Assembly (NCBI GenBank): GCA_016647705.1
Contig: CM028335.1
Coordinates: 33,246,212 to 33,310,211, forward strand
DNA: 64,000 nt
Source: Eucommia ulmoides
Lineage: Eukaryota; Streptophyta; Magnoliopsida; Garryales; Eucommiaceae
Direction: 5' to 3'
The position numbers and the translations under genes are program-made. Positions 34,763 through 46,593 of this stretch are shown in pieces (within the stretch, counting starts at the first letter, position 1; each line of letters opens with the position of its first letter). The notes beneath the pieces are model-generated. The model was not told the origin of the DNA. It did not search any database and saw only the letters and a program-made list of their open reading frames with translations.

Positions 34763-35715
34763 CTTTAAGACCCCAAATATAATATACGTTCAAAATAGAT
34801 ATGTTTCATTAAAAAATACGCTTTGAAAAGCTCAATTTGGTCCCCAAAACTTTTTTGAGTCAAAATCCTTAAATTTAGAAAATAGTTTTACCAATTCAAC
34901 TCATAGAATCAATTAATATAAAACCCAATTAATAGAATCTTCAAAATATGTGATATACATTTGAAATATACTCAAATCCACTTAAAATTTGATTTTTCAA
35001 CGTTCAAAACCATAAGATTTGGGTAGAAGATCACGAAAATCAAAATAGTCAAAGTTGACTAGATCAGCCATTGTCGGTTGAATGTTCGTCTGTCGGTTGA
35101 CAGGCCGTATGCAACGATCATAATTCAAACTGTTTATGGCCTGTGTCGGTCGACCACTCTTACCGTCGGTTTATCGATCTATCCAGTAGCTTCCTTCCAT
35201 ATTTTCTTTCAAGCTACTATTTTTGTTAGTTGACTGACCCTTTCCGTCGATATACCGAATTAGCCAGAATCTTCCCATTTCATGTGTTAAAAATATTTTC
35301 TCAATTTAACACTTTATAAAAAAATATTTTAATGATTTTAACACTTTATAAAAATCATTTAGGATCTTAAACTTATTACTTCTTATCGTGACACATATAA
35401 CATTACTCAATTTAAGTGTCGTGCATTATTTTAATCAAGTTGCATTAAGAGTGTAAGAGTATTGAGTTTTTTGTACCTAAGAATACAAAAAATCAACAAT
35501 GCTCTAAAAATTATTCAACATCTTCGCTTGCAACTATATTGAAAATATTGTCTTGTAAATCTTCAACAATAAATAGTTTTTTCGATTCAATCTTTTTCTT
35601 ATTTGAGCAATCAAAAATCTTAATCTGAAATCACTCAATAAACACGTTAGTTCCATAAAATATCAATGTTCAATTGTCTATCAAAACATCTAGGGTCAAC
35701 AAACAATCTTAGTTG
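34763..35715 (+). repeat. Family R copy R3, right part
   Basis: Resumes with CTTTAAGACCCC, in register with GCAGACCCCA of R2 at about 1840. It includes the GTCGGTTGAC-rich stretch (35078-35250; compare 2345-2375) and an end block with TTTAAGTGTCGTGCATT and TTGCATTAAGAG. The end block is shared with 39620-39690. Confidence 0.6.
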
Positions 35716-37299
35716 GGTTTATTTTTGTAATAATCTCATGTAATTAAATAATCGAAACGGAAAACCTTGTATTTCACATACCAATATGATATTTTACATG
35801 TCACCATGTATGTATTATATAGTTGTCAAGATTTTCTACATACTCAATTGAAAATCTAAGTGTTTAATAATATTAAAATGAGTGAGACCGTAGACATTTG
35901 ATAACTAATATACTAAATTTACTAATCGTAGGATTATTAATTCATACTTAATAATCCGGATAGATTAGTTTGTGGTTTTTTTTTCTCTATTTAGAATGGT
36001 AAATCGGTATGTGATATGGGAACGACCATGAGAGGGCCTATAAAATATTGACAAGTGCCTGGACGGTGCCATACTTGATATTCTATATTGGTTATATGAT
36101 TTCAAGTCAAAATAGAATATTTGAGATGTAATAGTGCACGTGATCTTTTGACTTAAGGTATTGTTTGTCATGTGAATGCGCTCTTATACTTTGACAACAT
36201 TAAGTGTTATTTTTCTAGCAACTAAAGTTCAAAAGTATTCATTGGGTATAGTGAGACATGCATATAATTATTCGAGTATACAATAGAGGATCTATCATCC
36301 TTTAGCAAAAACAAAATTGTCATGTGTGATCATATATTTTTTACTTGAAGTCTTTATCCAAATCATTATGATGATTGGAATGAAATTCTAATTGATATCA
36401 TAAATAAACCAAGGATCAGGAACATATGGTTGAACTAGGTTTTGACTTTATCCCGCTTTGTTAGTTTTTTCGGGACATAGAAATCAAGAGATCAACTTAC
36501 GTGGTAATTACAACGAGATGGACTGTCTGATTAAATTCATATCAATTAGATATAAATATGATAGGTGGATAGACGTGATTCACAGTTGATGGAGATTCCA
36601 TAAAGAATTGTTCTTTACAAAAAGAAAAATTGGAATTGTTCTAATTTGAAGTGTTTGATTAATTAGGAAATTAATTAATTAATTGTTTCTACTATCTAAC
36701 TGTTAATATGGACCTAATGGGTCACATAATGGAGAATGAAAGTTTGAATAGTCCTTAAAAAATGAATGAGTAGTAATACTTAACTATTTTAAAATTTGGG
36801 GGACAAAGTGCAATAAAAGAAAATAGGGAGTTTAGGGTTTTACCCTAGACTAACTGATAAAAGGAGGCTGCATGAGATGTGGCTGCCAAGCTAGAAGAAA
36901 GGATGAAATTTGGCTATGTCCTTCTCGTTTTTTCTTTGTGTTATTGATTTGATTTTTATTACCTACTAGAATTAAATCAAACTTACCCTAAATCTACTGA
37001 TTTAGAATGAGATTCGTAGATAATCAATATGGACCATTCAAACGGATTTCTTCTTGTGGATATATTAGAGGCAGGACACTTGTGTCATTATTCAGAGACT
37101 TGTACTCTTACAGGATATGTTATTGTTGGTCTTGAAAAAGTTGACTCAAATCGCACCTTGGGAACTACCAAATATGAGGTTGAAGCACCCAAAGTGAAAA
37201 ATTAAATGTGATTTTTTATTTATTTATTTTGTTGTTTATTATTATCACTGACTGATTGGGTCTAAAAAAAAAATTAAATTTAATATTCTACTATGTTTA
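35716..37299. repeat. Unclassified non-coding repeat, related to 320-640
   Basis: 36160-36430 matches 320-640. The part from 36650 on (TTAATTAATTAATTG, TTTAGGGTTTTACCCTAG, AAAAGGAGGCTGCATGAG) looks like the promoter and leader part of a copia-type LTR. No coding frame. Boundaries and class are uncertain. Confidence 0.4.
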
Positions 37300-37974
37300 T
37301 GTAACGGTCCGGTTTTCCAAGACTACCACTAGATTTCTCCCAAGGAGAATTTAAAACTAAAACTGAATAAAACAAATAAAAAAAAATTTATTCATAAATT
37401 TGATAAATTTTACAAAGTACGTCGATAATTGTAATTATCGATTTATAATAAATACAATTATTACAAATTAAATAGAAATTCAAATAAAATTTCATGTGAA
37501 TCACCATTTTCCTCGACCATGCAATAAAAACTATGGGGTTGTGAGTCAAAACTCAGTAGAATTCTAACCCCTTTACTACGTGGATTTAATCAATTCACAA
37601 ATAAACACATAAACATGTTTCCCATATAATTTTCACACCATAATTCTAAATATTTCATAAAAACTAACAATTAAAAAGTATCAACAATTTTAGCATGAAT
37701 CATATTATTATTCCGAAATCCAATCGGAATAATCGAAATAATTTTTCTTGCTCAAAAAAACATTCTCCCATAGATATTGTAAATTTGATCAGCATATATA
37801 TCCACATCTTATTAGTTGATCCTTCTTCTTCTAATTATTGCTATTGCTTTCATATATATATATATATATATATATATCACACGTATAACATATATTTATA
37901 TTATATATATACATATATAAACTTATGTGGTTAGGATTTGATGTCTTCCTTAGAAAGACATCAATTTCTAACCA

Positions 37975-38016
<42 letters not shown>

Positions 38017-38311
38017 TACCACTATTATTATTATTATTATTATTATTATTGTTATTATTATTATTATTTATACAAATAACTCCTTAAAATAAAGAAAAAT
38101 ATTAATTATATATTAAAACTCTTAAAATTATATTTTAAATAATACAATAGTCCCAAAACTTTTAAAAATCAATTTAAAATTAACATTTTACTTCCAAAAA
38201 TAATCAAATATTTATTTATACCATAAATTTTCATAATTCACAAAACAACCCAAAAATATTAAATTTTTATAAAATAATATTTTCAAAATATAAATTTCTC
38301 AGGGTATTACA
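37300..38311 (-). repeat. Ty3/gypsy LTR with adjoining polypurine tract
   Basis: 1012 bp, TGTAACGGTCCGG to GGGTATTACA, same family as 10605-11220. Directly after it, minus-strand ATTTAAGGGGGTAGAT (38327-38312) and the TTTTGAGAACGAAATTT block form a chromovirus-type PPT region, so this is the 3' LTR of a minus-strand element. The internal region is nearly all lost. It holds a (TTA)n microsatellite at about 37978-38069 and (TA)n tracts at 37855-37878 and nearby. Confidence 0.8.
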
Positions 38312-38327
38312 ATCTACCCCCTTAAAT

Positions 38328-38968
38328 AAATTTCGTTCTCAAAATTTCGTTCAAAACAATAATAATTCTGAATCGCACCGCATAGTTATGTTAGTCACAC
38401 TTGATTCTAGAACATTTGTTCTCTATGTAGGGTCTCGTAACTGAAAGTCACCACCAATCCACATATCACCAAAATCCATACTACGTATTGTCACTCCCGC
38501 ATTCATGGTGGCCCATACTTTATTCGACACAACTCAACATGGTGTACTTTGATTGGTAACACTTAGTACAGAATATGACCTCCTATTTAGGCAGAGGGCC
38601 CCAATTATTGAGACTGGTCTTCAACCATTAAGCTTTTTTGCCTTTTACTCAAAGAAATTCTCTAAGTTTGCTTCGCTTCATATTCAAGTAATGGTTCCTC
38701 TCGATTACGATAAGTTCTTACATTTTAACCTGTCTATTACCGCCCTTTTTGATTTTTTTTTCATTTTTATCCGTACAAAGTTCAATTTGGGTTTGCCTTC
38801 TTTCTTTGATGAAGAAGCTAAGTCAGTTGTTCCTACCAACTCGGGCCTTGAGTTGGTGAAGGGGTTGGGCTCTCTGTAAGGCCCGACCCTATCGGTGGTA
38901 CTGAGTCATCTCGAACCTTTGCCCTGTGGTTAGGTTGAGAAAGCCCTTTTTCCTCTTCCTGCTTTAGG
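38328..38968. other. Unclassified stretch with one unassigned ORF
   Basis: The first 100 bases are probably the 3' internal remnant of the preceding gypsy element. A 108-codon ORF at 38553-38879 (+) is Phe-rich in the middle and ends in an acidic, then GLELVKGLGSL stretch. I recognise no family, it has no intact neighbours, and it may be a gag fragment. Confidence 0.3.
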
Positions 38969-39480
38969 TACTACAAGAAAATGGGTTTTAGCAACAGTTT
39001 AATTAGCCACTAAAAATTCATTTTTTAGCCACTAAAGGTTTTAGGGCAATTCATAGTGTTGCCACTAATACAGCAGTCGCTATAGGATATAGCGACTAAT
39101 TATAATTTAGCCGCTAAGATTTAGCCTATAAATATAAAAGATTTAACAGCTATTTAACTTTTGTATAGAGGCAAATTAAATGCCAATAAAAATTTAAAAA
39201 ATATATATTTATTTTATATTTAGTGAAAAATAGCGATTTAGCCAGTAAATGTAAAATGTTTACTAGCTATTGTATTTTTTATATAGCGACAAATTTAAAT
39301 GCTACTAAATTTTTAAAAAAATAAATAATTTTTTTTTTTACATTTTGTGGCAAGTGACGGTTGAGTCAATAAATATTTTATATTTACCGACCATTGCATT
39401 TTTTCTATAGTGGCAAACATAAACATAAAAAAAATAAAAATTACTTATTTAAAATAGTTATTTTGACATTTAGAGGCTAG
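38969..39480 (+). mobile_element. CACTA (EnSpm) transposon terminus, fragment
   Basis: Starts TACTACAAGAAAATGGG, one base from the conserved CACTA terminus CACTACAAGAAAA. Subterminal repeats TAGCGACTAA, TAGCCGCTAAG, TAGCGATTTAGC and AGCGACAAATTTAA, alternating in direction, recur through 39000-39420, as expected for transposase-binding subterminal repeats. The opposite terminus is absent, so the element is truncated at about 39480. Confidence 0.8.
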
Positions 39481-40607
39481 TGTTATACCCAGTAACGCTT
39501 AAAGCAAGAGTGACAATCAACAACTGCCACCAATTAATTTGCATAAAGTACAAATCACATTTTTTAAAGAGAATCTCAACGAAATAGGAGGAACTTTCTT
39601 AATCACTTCTAAACACTTCAAAAATATCTCATGTTAATTTCAAGTGTCGCGTGTGATCCGAATCGGATTGCATTAGGAGCATAAGAAGAATTAAGTTGTT
39701 TACCTAGTAATGTAAAAAAAAATATTTTTCTCAAAAAATTCTTCAATATCTTTATTGCAACGATTTAATATGGATCTGTATAAATTTTTCTCATTGAAGT
39801 ATTGGAATTAAAATCTAAAATACTCGACAAAGTGGTTCATCAAAACATCAGGATCAACCTACTAAATTAAGCTAATTACAAAAAACTAGGGACCTAACAA
39901 AAATGATATCAAACTGTGCATGACGAAAAAATCTCCGAGGGAGTAACTAATAGCGTAAGTCTTTTTAGAGTTGTGTCGAGTCTGTTGAACTTCATAATCT
40001 TGCTTCGTAGTGGATTGGTTAGTGTATGATGAAGTGACACCGTGATTTTTTATCCAAAAAAAAACTTTCAGCAAGAAATATTGTGCACCTACTTTTACGC
40101 TTTCTTTCTGACTTTCTTGTGGTGATTGCTTAAGCTTCACTGTTCACATGCTTAACTAAAAATTAAAAATCAAAGAATTAGTTGTTTGAGTAGAGGGTTT
40201 AAAAAGTGGTTTGCCTATTCACCTTTTAAGCTATTTATTACGCTCTTTTTCCATGCTGCCCATTTGTGCCTACTCAAGATAGGACACTATATGGGCTCAT
40301 TTGAACATGTTAGTTTAGGAAAATCTTTTCATGAGAAGTTAGACTGTTATTTCGCATGCTAACGGACACATTTTAGCCATTTGACGCATATTAGAGCTAG
40401 ACTCATTCTCATATTCCAATGCATCCCAAGATCATGCTAGAATTAGAATTATTCATACACTTCAATTCATTCCAGTCACACACAGTGTAATGTATGTTCT
40501 TAGCAACATTCCAATTTCGGTTTGCATGAAATAATAGATGAAGTTTGATTTCCTTCACTAGACATCACATTTCATAATATATGTATACAAATTCATTCGG
40601 TTCACAT
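39481..40607. repeat. Family R fragment R4 and unclassified sequence
   Basis: 39580-39899 matches the end block of R2 and R3 (AATTTCAAGTGTCGCGTGTGATCC, GGATTGCATTAGGAGCA, ATCAAAACATCAGGATCAACC). It is followed by AACAAAAATGATATCAAACTG, weakly like an LTR end plus an iMet primer-binding site. The rest, to 40607, has no supported gene; an 84-codon minus ORF at 39886-40140 is unassigned. Confidence 0.4.
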
Positions 40608-43045
40608 TGTAGACACAGCATTTTGACCGTCCCGCAAAATTTTATGTTTTATTTTTTAGTTTACTTTGTTTTCTTATTTTATTTTATTTTTAGAAAATAC
40701 AAAAATAGAAAAACAAAACAAAAGGGACGAAAAATTCGAAATAAAAGAAAAGAAATTTGGGGACAGAGATAGGGAGAATAGAAGAATGAAAGAGAGAGAG
40801 AGAGAGAGAGGAAGGAGAGGGAAGAGAGAGAGAGAAGAGAAAAGAGAGAGAGAGGTGCCCCCCCCCCCCCCCCTACTATGGTCAACTGAGAAACAAATGA
40901 AGAGAGAGAGGTGGTCCTACCTACCACGTGTCCAGCTGCAAGAGGAAAGAGAGAGAGTGAGACGCGAGTCCCGCTGTCTAGTCAGCCTAGAAAGGTTAGC
41001 AAAATTAAAGTGGGCCCTCGCCTTGTCAGCTGCGGGAATCAAAAAAAGAAAGAAACAATTTAATAAGCATGGCGGTGGAAATTTAAAAATTCTATTTTTT
41101 AGCCTTTTTCCGAATTTGTCTTCTCCCTATTCAACTTGGACTAGGCTTTAGGTGGCCAAACCCAGTTTTTAGGGTTTCTTAGGGTTTTTCATTCCACATC
41201 TTTCCCTATAAATAGAACCCTCCTCCTTCTAATTTATTCATTCAAAAATTGAGAGCTGCAACCCCTAAAAGAGTGATTCTTATTGAAAGCCCTTTTGGAA
41301 AGCTGTCTGCGAGAGAGAAACAACCCGTGCATCGGGATTCTTGGCCTAGAACTATGTTTGTTTTTTTTAATCCTTTTTTAAGGTTATTTATTTTCTCACA
41401 ATTTAAATTCTTGCAAGTTTAATTTTTTTTAATTGTTCGATGACTCAATGAAAACGCTGGGATGGGGTTTTCCATTCTCAATCTGAATCTTTGAGTGTTT
41501 AGACGGGGACACTCATATCTCGCTGTTTTTTTTTTTTTTTCTATTTTTTTTTTGCATTCTTTTTATTTGTCGCAATTCATAAAAGAAAAAACTAAAAAAA
41601 AGTAAGTCATCCAATGATCTGATGAAAATACCGAGATGGGTTTCTCGTGCTTAAACTTAATCCCCGAGTGTTAGGTGAATGATGTTTTCATTATTTATTT
41701 TTCCTTATTTTCTTCATTTTATTTTTATTCTCGTTATAAAAAATCCCTAAAACATAAAATATATAAAAATCCAAAAAAATAATGAAAAAATCTTAGTTTG
41801 TGGGAATTAATTCTTATAAACCTTAAGATGAATCCGATAATTCAATAAATCGTAGGAGAGTTTTCCGTGATCTCGTTTTCATTTCCCAACTAGAGTGGAA
41901 TTTAGAAATAATTGGTTTTAGGAAATCTCTTCCCTTGTAAATCTTTTCGTGGGATTACGTTTAAGTTTTGAAAAAATTAATTCCGACAAATTTGTTTCCA
42001 CAATCCTCATTCGATTCTCATATCCATAGAATTTGAAGAAATTTCATATAGGGATTTCTTTAAATTAATTGGGTAAGCTTAAAATAGACATTATTTCCAT
42101 CCATCTCGCATATTTATTTTCTGTATCATTTAAACGACATGTTTAGGACACTTTCACCACTTACATTTTACATGTAGTTTCTTTTAGACTTCATAATCTA
42201 TATTTATTTCTTGTATCATTTAAACGATATGTTTATGACACTTTCACTCTTACACTTTTTTATATTTCAAATGTATAGTTTTGTTTTTAAAAAAAAATCA
42301 TAATCCATGCTATTTCTTCTCATTTAGTCACGACACATACACTACTTGCATTTTTTTTTTATATTAAATAATTAAATTATTACCACGCATAATCACGTTA
42401 ATTCATATAGTATTCCCTGATTAATTCTCGTATTCATATCGTTTCACATTGGCATATTTAAATTAAACCCTTTAGTTTTTTTAGGTCACTTTTGCATAAA
42501 TAAAATAGAATTCATAAATTGTTAGTTTTGGTATTCATACTTTCATACTTATTCACTTATTTTAGTTTTTCCATTTAAATTAAAGAAATCTCTTGAAAAC
42601 ATACATAAAACTAACCCCCGATGTCATCCTTGTCGAATCCTTAATATTTGATAAGAGGTCATACCGGGGGAACATTCCCAAAAAATACAAAAATAGATCT
42701 CATCTTATTTTTGAAAAATACCAAAAAGATTTCATAAGAATGAAATGATTTCAAAATAAAATAAAACATTCGAACTTAAATTAATTGGACTTCATTGGGT
42801 ATAAGGTGCCGTTTTCGGACGGGCATCTTGGGGTGTCTAACACCTTCCTCGAGCGTAACCAAACCCTGGACTCTTTAAATGAATCTTTGGTTTGACCGTG
42901 TTTTTGGAGTTAATTTTTACTTAGGCCTTTTAAGTTGTTTTCTAAAAATTTGATGATCTAGCACACCATTTAAAACCAATGCTATGTGGAGACTCCTTAT
43001 TTTTAAATGCCCTAAGTACTTTTTGAGAAAATCGGCGCTTTTAAA
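40608..43045 (+). repeat. Left LTR of the Tat/Ogre-like element
   Basis: About 2.4 kb, aligned block by block with 44192-51089 minus its insertions. Lineage-typical blocks near the end are GGTGTCTAACACCTTCC, GAGCGTAACCAAACC and GTGGAGACTCC (42988-42999). A purine-rich (GAGA)n tract and poly-C run lie at 40795-40873. Homology with the right LTR is lost at about 43045, short of the expected terminus, so the end was deleted or replaced. ORFs at 40581-41151 lie in the simple-repeat part and are not genes. Confidence 0.78.
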
Positions 43046-43445
43046 ACACCCCTCTCCATGATGACTTTTTATTTTTGCCTCTCACTGATGGCTTTTCATT
43101 TTGCATTATATCTCTCCGTGATGGCTTCTTATTTTTTACCTCTCCGTGATGGTTTTTTATATTACATTTAGCCTCTCTGTGATAATTTTTCATTTTTCAT
43201 TATGCCTCTTTGTGATGGCATTTCATGTTGTATTTTGCCTCTTCGTGATGGCCTTTTTTCATGTTGCATTCGGCCTTTCTGTGATGCCTTTTTATTTGTA
43301 TTCTGCCTCTCCCTAATGGCATTTCTTGTTGCACTTTACCCTTCCAAGATGACTTTTCCATTTTTGCATTTGTCTCTCCATGATGACTTTTTGTATTTTG
43401 CATTGCCTCTCCATGAGTGCCACTTTATTTTGTATTCATTTCTCG
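43040..43445. repeat. Tandem repeat A in the internal region (about 40-60-bp unit)
   Basis: At least eight imperfect copies of CCTCTCCGTGATGGCTTTTC followed by a T-rich spacer with TTGCATT. No coding sense; frames through it give short Phe/Leu-rich ORFs. Confidence 0.85.
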
Positions 43446-43639
43446 CCCCATCTGGGGCATACATTGAACTACGCTAAACCTGATCCTCAACATAATGCTA
43501 AGGTACCTAAGCAACCTTTTATGGTTCAATCATTTGAGAGTCAGCCCAAGCCGCAAGCTGAGGGACATTTTATATCTTTGATCTCTCATTTTTTCTCAGC
43601 CACAGACTGGGGCATATTTTATACCTCTGGACTTTCTCT

Positions 43640-44070
43640 TGTCGGCCAAGAAGGTTGGGATATGAGTGTCATTTTTCAGTACTCTAAACAACCTTCTAAA
43701 CGAACACGCGTTCGTCATGGGTATCGTTATGAGTAATTTTTTATTACTCTAAATGATCCTCTAAACGGGCACGCGTTTCTTATGAGTATCATCATGAGTC
43801 ATTTTCTGTCATTTTAAACAATCCTCTAAACGAACACTTGTTTGTCATGACTATCGTCATAAGTAATTTTTTTTATTACTTTAAATGATCCTCTAAACGA
43901 ACATATGTTCATCATGAGTATCGTCATGTGTCATTTTTCATCACTCTAAACGATCTTCTAAATGGACATTTGTTTATCATGAGTATTGTCATGGGTAATT
44001 TTTAATTATTCTCAGGGATCCTCTAAACAGACAATTGTTCATCATGAGTATCACCGTGAGTCATTTTATG
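43640..44070. repeat. Tandem repeat B in the internal region (about 90-bp unit)
   Basis: About five copies of a unit with TCTAAACGAACA, GTTCGTCATGAGTATCGTCATGAG and CATTTTTCATTACTC. Between arrays A and B are two related segments, each with TCTGGGGCATA or CTGGGGCATATTTTATA and CCTAAGCAACC. 43446-43640 has no other feature. Confidence 0.85.
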
Positions 44071-44176
44071 TTTTATTTGTTTGGTTGTCGAAAAATGTAC
44101 TTTAAAAAAATTCAAAAAATAGGACGATCGAAATGACGTGGTCTCCTATCTTTGTCAAGCAAGTAGAACTTGCATG

Positions 44177-44191
44177 ACAAAAAGGGGCAGC
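44177..44191 (+). other. Polypurine tract of the Tat/Ogre-like element
   Basis: ACAAAAAGGGGCAGC directly before TGTAGACAAGG. It confirms that 44192 starts a 3' LTR and that the element is on the plus strand. Confidence 0.82.
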
Positions 44192-44550
44192 TGTAGACAA
44201 GGCATTTTAACCGCCCCGTAAAATTTTATGTTTTATTTTATAGTTTACTTTGTTTTCATATTTTATTTTATTTTCAGACAATACAAAAATAGAGAAATAA
44301 AAAAATGGGAAGAAAAAATCGAAATAAAAGAAAAGAAATTTGGGGAAAAAGAGAGAGGGAGAATCAAAGAGAGAAATAAAGAGAGAAGGGAGAGAGGAGG
44401 AGACAGAGAGTGAACGAGTGAGAGAGAGAAAGAGAGAATAAAGGGAGTGTGGGGCCACATGACAGTCGATAGAGAGAGAGATGAATGAGAGAGAAGAGAG
44501 AGAAGAGGAAAGAGAAAAAAGAAAGAGAGAGATATGGGCCCTTCCACTAT

Positions 44551-45775
44551 TGTAATACCCCAAAAATTTATATTTTGAAAATATTATTTTATGTAAGTTT
44601 ATTATTTTCGAGGTGTTTTGCATATTCATTGTATAAATAATATTTGATAATTTTTTGAGTTAAATGTTAATTTTAAATTGATTTCAAAATTTTTGGGATT
44701 ATTATGTTATCTAAAATATACTTTTAAGATTTTTGGGACATAATTAATATTTTCTATATTTTAAGGGGAGCTTTAATGTAAATAACTAAATAAATAAAAT
44801 AATATATATAAATAATATATGGTTCAAATTCATTGTCTTCCTAAGAAAGGTAATGAATTCAAATCATATGAATTGGAGTGTCAACATTGACACATGGCAA
44901 GTATTAGGAATTTTTTTTATCAAAGGCGGTATATGTGGGTGTGGTGTATAAAGTATAGGTGTGTGTATATATATATAAAATCATATATGGGTGTTTTTAC
45001 CGGAATCGAGAGAAAAAAAAAATACCTAAACAAACTAAACAAACTACGGAAACAGGAACTCCCCTCGACTCCTCAATTGCGGTGTTGATTATGTGAAAAT
45101 TATGTGGAAATTATGTCAATGTTTTTTATTTGTTATATTAATTAAATGCACGTATTAGAGGGGTCAGAATTCTACTGAGCGTTGGCTCACAGCCCTACAG
45201 TTTTAATTGTAAGGCCGGTGAGAACGAAATGGCGCTGAGATTCTATTTGAATTTTTATTTGTAAAAATTGGATTTATTATTTATTGTTATAATCGGAGAA
45301 TTCAATAATTATCGCCCTCGTATTTGAAAAAAAATATATCAATTTTATATAATACATTAATTATCATATTGATCATTTGTGGAATTAGCACGTACTCATA
45401 TTAATATATGCTCATCTTAATATATATTCATATTAATATGAACTGATCCCAATTGGAGCCAAGAAATTGGAATTTCAATTGCACTGTTTTGCATAATTAG
45501 ACTACATGGAATTTACTGTTTATGTATATATATAAATTCCTTAATAAATTATAATTGAACTCGCAATTATAATTTCAATTATATATGTAATTTGGATTTG
45601 TAAACATTGTATCGATTACTGTCGTAAAATTGATTTGATAAATTGATAAATTATAATTATTTTCGTCGCATTGTAATTTTTTTTTCCAAAATTTTATAGA
45701 ATAAATATTGGTCATTCGAATTTGATGTTAATTCTCCAAAGGGAGAAATCGCGTGGTGGCTCTAGGAAACTGAGT
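44551..45775 (+). repeat. Solo LTR (family of 10605 and 37300) in the right Tat LTR
   Basis: Begins TGTAATACCCC. Near the end it has CTCCAAAGGGAGAAATC and GGCTCTAGGAAAC, the reverse complement of the start of 10605-11220. The host LTR continues at TGGTCAACCGAGAAA, matching TGGTCAACTGAGAAA of the left LTR at 40879. The last few LTR bases and the TSD are not clear, so a small deletion at the right junction is likely. It is oriented opposite to 10605-11220 and 37300-38311. ORFs at 44207-44629 and 44894-45088 are not genes. Confidence 0.78.
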
Positions 45776-46593
45776 GGTCAACCGAGAAATAAGAAAGGAG
45801 AGAGAAAGAGAAAGAAATAGAACAGAGGATGAGAGAGAGGTGGTCTCGCCCGCCACGTGTCCAGCCGCAAGAGGAAAGGGAGAAAGAGTGAGACGCGAGT
45901 CTTGCTACCTAATTAGCTGAGAAAGGTTAGTAAAATTAAAGTGGGCCCTCGCCTTGTCAACCACGGGAACCAAAAAGGAAGAAACAATTTAATTGGCGTG
46001 GCGGTGGAAATTTAAAAATTCCACAAAATTTTATTTTTTAGACTTTTTCGAATTTGCCCTTTCCCTATTCAACTTGGACTGGGCTTTAGGCACCAGACCT
46101 AGTTTTTAGGGTTTCTTAGGATTTTTCATTCCACATATTTTTCTATAAATATAACCCTCCTCCTCCTAGTTTATTCATTCAAAAATTGAGAGGAGTAACC
46201 TCTAGAAGAGTGATTCTCATTGAAAGCCTTTTCGGGAAGCTGTTTGCGAGAGAGAAAAAACCTGAGCATTAGGATTCTTGACCTAAAACATATATTTTTT
46301 TTTAATCTTTAATCCTTTTTTCAATTTTTTTTTCTCGCAATTTAAATTCTTGCAAGTTTATTTCTTTTAATTGTTCAATAACCCAATGAAAACGCTGGGA
46401 TGAGGTTTTTCATTCTCAATTTGAACCTTTGAGCGTTTAGACGATGACACTCATATGTCACTATTTTTTTATTTGTCACAAATCATAAAAATAAAAATAA
46501 AAATAAAAATAAATCCGATGATCCGATAAAAATGCTGGGATGAGTTTCTTGTGCTTAAACTTAATCTCCGAGCGTTAGGTGAATGATGTTTTC

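Noticed and set aside
37978..38069. Regular repeats considered as a CRISPR-like array
   Set aside because: It is a (TTA)n microsatellite; there are no unique spacers, and the genome is a plant nuclear one.
40581..41151. 161-codon ORF rich in Arg/Glu
   Set aside because: The frame is a product of the (GAGA)n tract in the Tat-type LTR; the other LTR does not keep it.
43200..43736. ORFs of 67-118 codons in the Tat element interior
   Set aside because: They follow the tandem arrays; composition is Phe/Leu or His/Lys low complexity and frames shift between units.
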